From assembly GCA_036362985.1 (NCBI GenBank), contig JAYGXS010000003.1:33200037-33264036 (forward strand): a stretch of 64,000 nucleotides of DNA, written 5' to 3'. Position numbers and translations under genes: made by a program. Source of the DNA: Ligula intestinalis. Its lineage: Eukaryota > Platyhelminthes > Cestoda > Diphyllobothriidea > Diphyllobothriidae. Below are positions 39,288-51,200 of this stretch, piece after piece. A model generated the notes under the pieces. The model saw only the letters and a program-made list of their open reading frames with translations, did not search any database and was not told the DNA's origin. Each line of letters begins with the position of its first letter. Positions within the stretch are counted from its first letter, which is position 1.

Positions 39288-42200
39288 ATGGGGAAACACG
39301 TAAATGCTGCTCTTTTACTTATTTCTTCTGTCGCAGTTTGGCTCACTTATCTACCGTAAGTCGCACTCACTTATATTAACGTTCTCTAGAAAGATTTCTA
39401 CCTCAATCTCTTCATCGATAGAGAGCCCCCTATTTACTGGAAAAACACTGGTTCTGGACATTTCTAATAGAAATGCGTCAAACATTTCCAAGCAACTCGA
39501 GTCTGAAAGAGTTTATCTTACATATATGTACGCTCCATGGAATGCCCATTCCCTTCGCTTTCGAGAGGATATAGATGTTCTTTTGAGTGCGACATTCGGG
39601 ATGGTATTTAACTGTTAGATTTAACCGAAGCCTATATAGTTTTCAGTCGTCGCAAGTGACTGCTGGTCGCGTCCTTGTTCCAAAGCACACTCAATTGACA
39701 GTTTTCCTAAATTACTTTGGCGGACATTTTACGGGCCTTCAAGTGTTCATCGTTTCGACCGGTTTCCATTTCTGATCAAGCAGTTCAAAAATGTTATGCG
39801 ACCGTTCGTTACTCTTCATGACTGTAAAGATCTGTCTGAAATAATGAGTGGACATGATGTAAGTTTTATTTCCCGACGTCATATTTGCAGTTTGTAGTTC
39901 ATGGGAGGTTAAATACATCGTCGTCTTCCTTCCGCCCGTTTTATAAAGCGGCATCGGCTTATGCCTCATCATATCGACAACGATATCATGATTCATTTCC
40001 TCTAATCTTGGGCGAAAATCTAGTATTCACCATTTTGGATTCACAAGAGTCACGGTGCGTTCCCTCTGGCGTCAGCGAAGTTTTTATTTTCTTCCGCCAT
40101 GACAATAAAGTAAGTTATGCACATTTATAAAATTCTCCAACTCGTAACGTGTTGTCTTTATTTACACTGTGAGCTTCGAACTTTATTCTTGCTCGCCTTC
40201 TACATCCATAGAAACCAAGGTTATCGAGAATGGTTAATGAGAAATTTAGATTAATGGACTACGCAAACGTTCCTTATTCTCTTCCTGTGCGCCGCGGCGG
40301 ACGGGTCTTGTCTCGCTACTATCAACTGGAAGCTTTACAGCCAATAATAAGCATGCTAGACGAAATCTTTTGCCCTAAAATAACTAAGTTTAACGGAAAT
40401 TGTGATCCCACATGCGGTGTCTTACAAACTTTCCATCAAGTGCTGGTTTATTTTGGCCTCAATAATAGAAAAATTGTGAAGTGGGTTTTGTAACTTGCTT
40501 TGACATCAACCTGCTATTTTATAATCTGGCACAGTGCATCGTTTATTCGGAGACTGACGGGTGAAATCATCTTGGATCCATTTAGTTTCCCCCATACTGT
40601 CGAAGTCAGTTCCCTTGTTTTGGTTTAAGTCGAAAACCCTACTTTTAATACCCACGAGCCTTAAAAAATCCTCAATTTAGTATTTGTTAAATGTAAACAA
40701 TTTTCTTTCAATTTTTGATCTCAATAAAAAAACTTTTACCTCTATAATTTTCGTGCAGATAGCCTTTTTCACACATTTTATAATGCTGTGCCCCATTTGC
40801 GTTTTCTTGTAGACTGTTGAACTTGCGAACTTTAACAGTTCAATAAAGTGGAGAGCAAAAGACCTTGTTAGGGAAATCAAAATGCAAATTGAGACCACAT
40901 TTTTTTCTGGAAGTCCGTCCTACCTATTCTACGGAAAGTTTATTTCAACCGAAACACCTCCTAACCCTGATATGAGTACCACTCGGCCGGCTCTCTTACT
41001 TTTCAACGAAAATCGTTACGTCGTCAGTGCCCATCAGGATGATTATTTTTATACGGTTAGTTTTTTTTTCAATTTTTGTGTTGAACTCGTGTTCCCACGC
41101 TAGATTCACATGTTTCAAAGTCATAGTTTAAATTTTTCTGTTTCGATATACTTTACGTTCGTGTAGTCCGCTCATAAGATCTGTTAATTTTACGCTTGCA
41201 ATGCCTTGTCTACGCGGTCCTACTTATGTTTCACAGAGAACTTCACAGGGGCTAATGTGCTATACGAGGTCTTTTCGCCGCCGACCAAGACCGTATACCG
41301 TATCCGTAATGACCACCTTGTATCTCGAAAAACCATGTGAAACCAGGCTCTGAGCTGATATCTCGTTACCATCAGGGCGTCAGTGTTTCTTCTTAAACTA
41401 TACATGTAGGTCCGAGACGAAAACACTTCCAGGGCACCTCGGCTATGTTCCGCCAATACACTTACTGGACTTACTTGTAAGTGCAAACTATATAGTTCGT
41501 AAATAAATTTAGTTATTACTTCGATGGAATATTTGAAGTTAACTATAAACGCTAATGTGTCTCTTCTCAGTAAATAAACTGAAAAGAAAGCGATGACCGG
41601 TAGGTTGTAATTCCTTATTACTCAATTTGGCAAGGTGTTCAAAGTGTTTCCGCTGGCTCTTGACCTTGACTGACCTGACCATAATCAAATCGCTATTTTC
41701 GTTGTGAGCCTGGTTCTTTGGCATAGTGTACCTTAAATGACGTGATGACAAAATTCTTTGGTTTCATCAATATTTGTGGCTCTTATCAAAGGTTTGGTTT
41801 TTAAGAATCAGGGGTTATTGCATTATTATTAAGCCGACTCTGCGCTCGTGTGCCTGAACTCCTAGAGAGAGTTATTCTCTGTCATCTTAGTAGTATTCCG
41901 CCAAGGCAGAATGCAATCCTAGAATACGTATTTCTGGCTATTAGCAGTCATCAGCTAGGAGTAGCCCAACTCTAATGTAGCCGCTGAAATTGCTGCCACA
42001 CTAGAGTTTCGAACTCGCGTCTTGTCGGTCTGGGGCAGACGTCCTCACCATTGAGCCATCGAGTTCGCTGTCTTGCCGGTTGTTGATCGGGAGTATACAT
42101 TGTTTGATTGTACACCGAACATCAACTCAGAGTGGGTACACCCTGAGAGATAGATCGGTGTACAATCAAATAAGAGTTATTCTCATTGTATCGAGTTCAG

Positions 42201-45200
42201 ACTGTCTGAACATCCAACGATAAGGTTATTATATGAACCGTCATTACGGTTCCGCTCGACGAAACTTCGACTTCTCCTGATATATCTGCGACTTCAATCC
42301 AAAGTCGCGGAGGCAATAACAAACGGCGTTCTAGCTTGGGAAGCAGCGTCTTTCTCTTGCAAAGACACAAATACAATAGGCGGCGATACTCATGAAAAAT
42401 TAGCCATATATTTTGGCGATTCTCTAAAATCTATGGTAGGACTTAAGTGCGGTGATGCATTAGCACAAGTTCAGTCATACACATTAACCTGCCGAGTTTA
42501 GGTTAAGTATCCTCCCAGCCATCCTCGCAAACCACATTCGAAGAAAATAATTAATTAACGCTTATGTTTGTATTTATTATCCATGCTTTTACATAATTAT
42601 TTTGTCTATGTTTTATGTTGCAAGACGCGTTTTTGTATTACTGCCAATTATTTACAGTTTAAAGCTCTTCAAATAGCATATGCGGTTTGCGATTCCGGGA
42701 CAACGTCCCCCACCAAAGACAGCTCCCATAGAACCGGGATCAGCCCGCTCTCCTCCACTCAGCGTTACTTTTTCTACCAATCAACGTTGGCCAAGAAACA
42801 GCGGCGATGTCGGCTGGCTGCTGTGTGTCCTATGTGGTGGAAAAGGACCCTACTCCTCGAACCAGAGTTGGCGTGGCGTTCTTGCGGTCTGAATAGCTCC
42901 GAATTACCCTACTCTGATTCCACGAACTTCATTCCTGTGTCGCAGATTATCCCCAGCTCACTCGCAAACCACTCAAGTCGTCATGGTAAATGCCGTGTTA
43001 TTGAGTCTTATCGTTTTAGTTTACAACTGCCTGGGTAAAGCAAATTGAAGCGTAAAGAATTTCGTTCTTTAAAAATATGCCTCTTTCCTTAAATCCACGT
43101 CCTTATAAAGTTTGTATAATTAAATAATGCTGGCAGTCTTCATTTGCCTACCTCATGCTAATTATATTTTATCGGTAATTACTAGGGTGTTCGCGTCAGT
43201 TATTGATCGGAGAATTTTACACTCTCCTTACATCATCCTTTTTGGGTGAACTGTTACATTAACGTGTTTGACATTACTTGATCACAGACCGCCACGATCC
43301 CCATAAATCCATGTGTTAATTCATTTTAAGAGTGAGTCATAATAAATGCTGAAACCAGTAGGTTAACACAGCCAAGGCTGATTTATCGGTAGCGATAATT
43401 GATGCAACTGGGTCCTCTGTGGTTTGTGTAACACCCAAGGATCATTGATCCGAAATTTTTTATGACACACTGTGCATGTATCACCCTATCTGCGCATGTC
43501 TCAGTCTGTTCTACTATTACCTATGATTAAGGATTCCCGAGGGAATCCGAAACGTCAGGACAATAAACCTCTTGTTCCAGTGATCGCTTCTTCTTCTTCT
43601 GAACTGCTTCCTCGAACTCGGATATTCTCCTCTATTGGAGATGTGCATGGTTTGCAACGCAACGTTTCATCCATCATATGGGTGTGGGGAATGTGGATCG
43701 CGAGCTTGCTGCACGAAGAGTTATATTAGATGTGTTACCGAGGGATGATGCATCTACAGTAGATGTGCTATCCTAACTGTGATCCCAAAATGTGTCTTCA
43801 GTTCTTACCGATAACTTGATTTGGATTGTAGAATTAGTTATTGCACAGCATGATCCCAATATATTTTAGTCGCTTCAGGATGCCAGCTTTCTAACGAACG
43901 TCCTTCCAATCGCACTAGAAAATAACTGTTTTCGTAGTATGCATTTATCTCATTGATCTTTGGTACTCACACGAATGCAAGTATATTTCATAGAAAGCAT
44001 GCCCTAATATGTTCCTCCTTGTATCATTTGGTAGCAACCTACGTCTTCTCCTAACTTCATGTTTCAAGAAGGGGTGTCTATCAGCTTTGAAAACTTGTTC
44101 AGTTGCTGAATATTTTTGAACCCGACATACCGTTACACTTGCATTCAAGGTTTCCGAATTGCATGCGGCCTACGTTCCGTTTAAGGGAAATCAAAGCTCT
44201 ATGGAAGATGTCACATGGTGTTCATATGAGATGACAATAGATGTGGGCTATGTTGCATACTTAGTAAGCAACATTAATAAACGAGAAAATATAGTGCTTT
44301 TTATTCATAGACATTTAATGTTCGTAAAAATCATATAAGTAGAAATTTTTAAAGCCTAAGGTTACCCTCTCTTTACATATAGACTTTGGGAAAGACGTAA
44401 TTTGCAAACAAATTAGTACAACGAAGATTATTTCAATGAAGTTGTTTTTAAATAAAATATTTTTAAACTTAGTAAGGGTATTGAAAATCACCGAGAAAAA
44501 TGCATAGTACTCAGGTATTAATTTTTACAGGGTTTATTTTTGACCGGCAGCTTGAGAAACATTTTACCGGGGGCGAATAGGCCTATGTTATGGCCGAATA
44601 TTCTGGAACCGTGTGGGCATGGGCCGTGTTGGGACCTCTGGGGCTGGTTCACCGACCTTAGTGTGATGGATTTGAAAGTGGCCGATTAACGGTACGAATG
44701 CCTACGGCACGCAAATTCGTAATTCGCACCGTTAGCTCAAGGATAGGAAAATTTAGCGGTCATTTATTACACAGTGTTCCTTAGGTTAATTTTTGAGCTA
44801 ATTGCCTCAGACTAATGGTTTGAAGCATCCTTTCCCCGGAAACACACCTTCTTCTGTGTTATGAATTTTATCTCTTCGCATGTCTTTTAATAGATCCGTC
44901 TGCCCAATGCTCATTTTTTATTTGTTTAACCTCTGCTTCCCTGATATTGGAGTGTTTATTCCGGTAAATATGCTCGCGCTTTCGAATTTTCTTGTGTTTC
45001 GACTGGCTAGGTACACGCTACGTGAATTTGGAACCTGCAATTATTTTCCTTTCATGTGATTTATCGTATTTGTTTTGTAGAATTGGTCAACTTGGCGTCC
45101 TTCTTACTAACGCATTTGTCTACCAACACCAGCGCAGAATGGCTACGCGCTCAGGCCTCATCTCCTCCCGAATACACCGGAGTTGATGAATTTCTGACTT

Positions 45201-48200
45201 TAGGCTCACTGCATCAGGCGTGTTGCGAGTTTGCTGTAACTGAAGCCATGTACTCCCGGGTTTCCAATGTCTCGCAGATGCGTGACAAAGCTCTCAGCTT
45301 ACTGGCGGACCATCAGCATTTTGCCTCAAGGACGAGTTGTCCGGCAAACACCTTGGCGGACTTTTCTTTGCGCCAGAGTCCCGCAGACGGGCTGGCCTGC
45401 AAACACAACCGCACCCTGGCGTTCTATCCGATCTCTTCGGTCGCCGCGCCGGCCTGGGTGGAAACGCTTGTTGGCGAATTGCCTGCTCGAAAACCACTAG
45501 TGGCGATCCTTGATCCGCAGGTACGTTGCTGTCATTGGGCCTAGTTCCTGCCGTCTCATTTTCTGATTTGGAGCTTCTATTCTTCCTCTATTGTTGGCAT
45601 TCTTCCTCTCCCTCAGCCCTGTGAATTGTCTTAAAAACAGTACCGTGCCATACCGTTAAATCCTCGCAGTTGATAAAAACGGTTCCAAGATTATCCTTCC
45701 ACTCTTACTTGATCATTCTAGATTGAGCTCAGTATGTTTTTATGATATGAGGGAGTCCTTTCTATTATTTTTTTCTGAAACGTGTCTATGTGGCCTCTGT
45801 AGTTGTCTATTAATCTATCAGTCCCATCGGGGCACGCCAATTGTTATAGGGGATGCGTACCCATAAAAAATGGCACACATAGAAGGGGCACACCTAAGCG
45901 CAAGTTCGCGCCGCGCCAGCCACTTGCGTCCGATCCCGCTTCCGGTCTTCCTGACTGTCTTGACATCGGGCCCAGACGGTGAGGGAGGAGATTGAGTGTG
46001 GTAGATGCTGTGAAAGTCTACTATCACTCGTAAACTAATTCATGCGCAATTAATCGTCTTGGTATTCACCTTCCTGTGAGACACACTTTGGTCATTGTCG
46101 GTAACGACGGTTGAACTGTCTTTTTTTGCTGTAACGCGACAACTTTAACCATTGTTGTCTGGCAAGAACTACGGTGCTGTAGTTAACCTTTAATGAATTT
46201 AAACAAATAAAGCAGATGACGACTTCCACATACGATGTTCCGCCTCAGTTCAAAGCGTTTTTGCATAGCCCATTTATTTTCCCCTTTTTGTCTCAACAAT
46301 TTCTTTACACTTCATACCGTTTCAGGAGGAGTCAGTCTTCAAAATGGACGGTGAATTTTCGTACGACAACGTAGGTGAGTGCTACACAGATCATCTTCAA
46401 TATTTCCTGTTTCACACTTTAGTCACATGTCTTATCAATGTAAACTCACCAAACCTTGTTTGAAGTTTTGCTGTTAAAGGTGAGACCTCTATGCTAGTAT
46501 TTTTAATCAGCTCCTTGTTCTAAATTGAACGCAAGACTTAAAAACTAAGGCAGATGAGTGCCCATCGACAGTCCTCTTTTTAAGAAGGAGAAGAAGAGGC
46601 ATGTTCGAACACTGGAATAATTATTTTATTAGCCTGAGCTTTCGGGCTCCTGCAGGAGCCCATCATCAGATTAGGGAAAGCGGCAACAAATGGGGTGGCT
46701 AGTTCTGGCGTGTGCACAAAACAGCCAAAATTTGAACGGGCAGAATATCAATAATTGTGGGGTTTCGCCGTCGACTCGCTACTGTGGGCGAGGTCGGCGT
46801 GGTGGATGGGAATATTTACAGAAATAAAATCAACAAAAAAAGTAATATTCTATAGGGAAAAGAAGGTCAATCATAAGTCATAGGAAAAGGGGGAGGGAGA
46901 GCCAGGACCGTCAGTGCCGTGAGTCTGGAGATACCTGCGCAGGGCAACATATGAGGGCACCAGCTCGATGCACCGGTTAACTGAGTTATCATCCGACGCC
47001 CAGGCTTCAATAAGTTCTCGGCCCGTCTTGCTGCTTGCGTGGGTAATTATCCTCGCAGCTGCGAAGTTAAACTCGTGACCCGTCTCGTAGGTGTGGGCGG
47101 CCACTTGCGATCTGCAGCAGATCTGCCTCCCTTGTTGCGTCAATCACTGTTCTTCTCATTGTACTCTCGGATTCCTGTTAACCTAGATTATTTAAGTCGA
47201 AATGAGCCCTTTCCACTAGAATCACACAATAAGCTTCCTTCAATTCACAACAATTTTTATTGACTTGTTTCCTCTGTGATGGTTTGACCCGTTTTTGTTT
47301 CTGGGCAAAATTTTAAACTGTCCGAGCTGGGTTTGATAAAGCAACTTGGAATTCTCCTTCAGGTTCTATAGCAATTTCGTATGGGATTTTGAAAAAATTT
47401 CGAAACTCGACGTATGTTATTTTCTGCTTCGAACATCACGAACTACATAGTGAAAGTGAGTGGCCGCGCACAAGCTTCTGTGCTTCCAATGCAGTTTGTT
47501 TGGTGACTTAACGAAGTGTCTCTTAGAACGGCATAACTTTGACTTTCGCATTTCCAATCGTTCCCAATTCTCTGGTTTATTATTTATTCATTTCCATCTG
47601 AGTGTTTGAATTTCATTGGAAAAGCCGTTGGTATGCTGACACTTTAGGATCTTGCCTAAAGCACGCTTGGTTTTCAGGTGGATGATTGCATCCAAATCTG
47701 TTCCAGGGGTCCATTACAACGTCTCGTTCGAAGAAAAGATTGACAAAAGTAATCAAGAATCGACGTTATTGCCGACAAGGATAAGGGGACCTGGAATCAC
47801 TATTTTTTGGTTTATTTGTCATTGTGCGACAGCCGGATCAATAAGACTTTAGGCTTGATTTTTGTTTCTGTTTTTCACTCGGCGTCGGTCTCACGTCCTG
47901 TCGACCACAAGTGAGTGGCATTCACCCATATTTCATCCAATAATATGCAGACGCTGCTGGTGAACACAACTCTCGTGTGATTTGTAATCGCAGAGGGAAG
48001 TATTTCGGCCCGAAGTCTTTGTCATAACGTTTTTATGGATCGCCGGACGCAGGGTGTTTCGAGTCTCTTTGACCTGTACGTCCTCAAGCACAAAGGCATG
48101 TCTGTGGGCAATCAGACACATGCACTTTCTTGAAATTTCTCACTGATATTCTCGTGTGTTTGCCTGATCTACTGAGAACATTTACCTACCTTCGTAATAA

Positions 48201-51200
48201 CCAGAACTTACAGTAAGCACCTGAAGCACCAGGGCCAATTAGCATTATCCGGACCAATCTCTGTTGCAGGTATGCTCTTTAATACTAAAAAAGTATTTGA
48301 TTTTCCTGGAACACTGGCGAAAAATGCATATTTATGGGCTGCCGATCTTTCGTTTTGTCACCCTGCCATTGGCTTCCCCGTCGCACTTCATGATTCACTA
48401 ACTTTAGGCTGCATTTTGTGGACTTGTTGATCAGTTGTTGAGCTAAATGCAAAAAAATGTTTTAAGGAGGCATTTTTATCACGTCATTAATAATATTCCT
48501 CTCTCCCGTTACTAGCCTCCTTCATCGAAAAATTTCACAACGGTTCCCTCCGCGCCCATTTGGCCTCTCGCCCGCCAAGCAAACGACCACACGCCCAGTC
48601 CCAACAGCGCCAGCATCGCGTTTCCATCGCCAATAATGCATCCCACTTTGAAGAATTAATTTATCGCGATGCCGATGTCTTAGTCCTCTACTACGGCAGG
48701 CATTGCGGTTATACAACACATGGCAGGGGGGCGATCACCGAGTTCCGTGCCGTCGCTGACTACTTTGCTAGCCGCCCGTCGTCACCCGAATTTGTTATGT
48801 AGGTCTTTTTGATTTAATTATTAAGTTGGTTTTGCAGATTTGACTTAATTACCGAATTTTGTCGGACATTGACCACCAGCCTACCTAGTACAATCAGCTA
48901 TGCATTCAGAAGGCCATGTCTCTACGATACTCATCACAGTCCGGGAACAAAAGCAGTCCACCCATACTGATTCCGGAATCTCTGCCACAAACACTGTACT
49001 AATTTTTCCATCTGAAACAGCGTTATTAGTGCTAGCCGCATATTTGAAACAGGTAGAGTTTATGTATCTTACCGTTTAGGCTAGCTCCGTGTTACTCTGC
49101 TCATTTATGGATGGTAAGTAACATAACTTCTCTCGAATGTTTGTGGCACTCTTAACTGCACAAGGGAAAACTCGGAAATAAGAGTCGCGCACCGTCGGGG
49201 GTGTCCCAACGGCGTACTGGTGACCATAAGTCAATGTATTCGTGTTATACTAGGAATTTGCATTACTGTCTGGTAGGGCTCTCCTTATCACTTCGGCCTT
49301 GCGGTTTTTAGTCATCTTTTTGAAGGCCGAATTGAGCTAAGTATTCCGGTCCAGGTCATCGTCATTTGACTCTGCATGAATGGCTTACAACACGGACCGC
49401 AGTGCTTCGCGACCCTACTGCTGCTGGAACAAGCACAACCTATTCCATTGTCTACATAAAGTTGCTACACAGGCATCTTAATTTAGTTGCTCATGGCATT
49501 TAACTGCAAATGTTTGTGCAAGTTGTCCCTTTCGTTCACTGCGACTTTCGAGGCTGTCATTTCATTTGGTTTAATAGCTCTATTAAAAACAATTGACAAA
49601 TGCTTATTAGCTTTGAATGTGCAACCCGTTAACATTCTGCTACTTTATGACTTCCTTGTAGGATCGATGTAAATTCGGTCCAGCTGCCGTGGCCCTTGCG
49701 TGTGGAATATGTCCCAAATATTATCCTTTTCCCTCGTAATCGGTAAGCTGTCCACTTTTACTTTGCCAAACCAAAATACCTGTTTATACCCGTTTTTGGT
49801 GAAAACCGCACTTACCGGTTTGTTCTGATTGTATAAGGGATAATTTGACTTTGGTTTACCGGGCACGCCGACTAACGGCAGCAAAATGTCCTGAAAATAG
49901 CCCTTTTGTCTCTCTCTCTTTCTAGTCCAGCTAGTCCCGTTCGCCAGCATGGTGTATCTTTTCGTTTCCAATAGATGACCCTCTGTTCCGCCTTTATGCT
50001 TAGAAACACATTTTTAGTGAATCCTGTAGTTTCAGTACTTGCGTATATGTTTTCCCTGATTCTCCAGCGTTTTTTAAAGCTAATTCGTAATCAGACGTAA
50101 ACACATGATTTGCATTTGACTTCGGTGCTTTCGGCCGCACAGGCTTTTCCGTCAATTGTATCAAAATTCGACGTCCAGTTTGAGCTAATAAAGTTTCTGA
50201 TGCGTATTTTGTATGCCGAAGTGCTGATTGATTAGGTTTGTTAGCGAGCTCGAATCAAATGCCAGCCCGTAAGTGTAAAATATTGTTTTTAGATCACCTG
50301 ACGTCGAACTCAGCTGAAATTCAATGTGACTTTATTATGGCCCCAGTAAAATTTCGTAATTCCCAAACCAAGTTACCAGAATTTTTACCCTGACCGGTTT
50401 TCTAAAAAATATTTGTTTGCTGACTTTCTTTTGGCAGTAAGCGTCTACCCGTTTCAACGGCAGTGTCTCACAGTTCATATATTTATCGCCATTTACAGAA
50501 TCTTATCCTATAATAGCCTATTCTTGTACATTCGGCATCGTTACGTGTCCTGTATCGTTCTTGGGTTTTGCGACTCGGTGAGTGCAATACTTCTACTCCC
50601 CCCACCCCAACTACCCACAAAGGATATTCATGTAGGACATGTTTCGACCGAGAGTGGGTCGTTGAACACTGTTTTGGTCGGAAATCTGACGCACCACCGA
50701 CCTGCTCCCTTCAATTTCGATCTTGTTTTCCGTCAGATGGTTGTGTTGAAACATTAACGTTTTTATTAAGCCGACCTTTTGCGCGGCAAAATTTCTAGTT
50801 CGTAGGCTATCTAACGCATCAAGTGGCCTAGAGCTCGATTTGAGGTCGTAGTCAGAACGACTGCTCCAACGTTCTCAGACAACCCCTAAGGAAGATACGT
50901 CAGTTTACTTCCATTTATGTGAATTTTGTTTATAGTATCTTAAAAAAATTCCCTGTAAACCGCGCCCCTCGGTAGGCAACATATACGGCCTTTACATGCT
51001 GAAAACTGGTGACAATTGAACCAGATTGCAGAATTAGCTCTTTTTCCAAAACGACAAGTAACTGACACACTTGCTTTTTTTTAAGTCTCCATTAGCATCC
51101 CAATTTATCATTTATGTAACCACCGTGTTAGCAGCTCTGGTGAGCGCCACGCAACTCCGCATAAAAAGCTTGTTGCAAGTATAATCACAAAGTCCGAAAC

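Larger units (their letters stand above)
41056..42657 (+). other. TXNDC11 intron 5 (1.6 kb)
   Basis: It contains a minus-strand SINE A copy (41880-42085) and an adjoining inverted repeat (42103-42170). Nothing else is supportable. Confidence 0.75.
42986..45080 (+). other. TXNDC11 intron 6 (2.1 kb)
   Basis: It contains the Penelope-type hairpin motif (43521-43562) and a 13-bp hairpin (44687-44734). The rest is AT-rich with no recognisable feature. Confidence 0.75.
46375..48515 (+). other. TXNDC11 intron 8 (2.1 kb)
   Basis: It holds the Penelope-like fragment and its hammerhead-like motif (46627-47143). From 47150 to 48515 I see only AT-rich sequence. Confidence 0.75.

Noticed and set aside
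39304..39618. 104-codon ORF as the TXNDC11 N-terminus
   Set aside because: It reads through a 34-nt intron and lacks the signal anchor given by the ATG at 39288.
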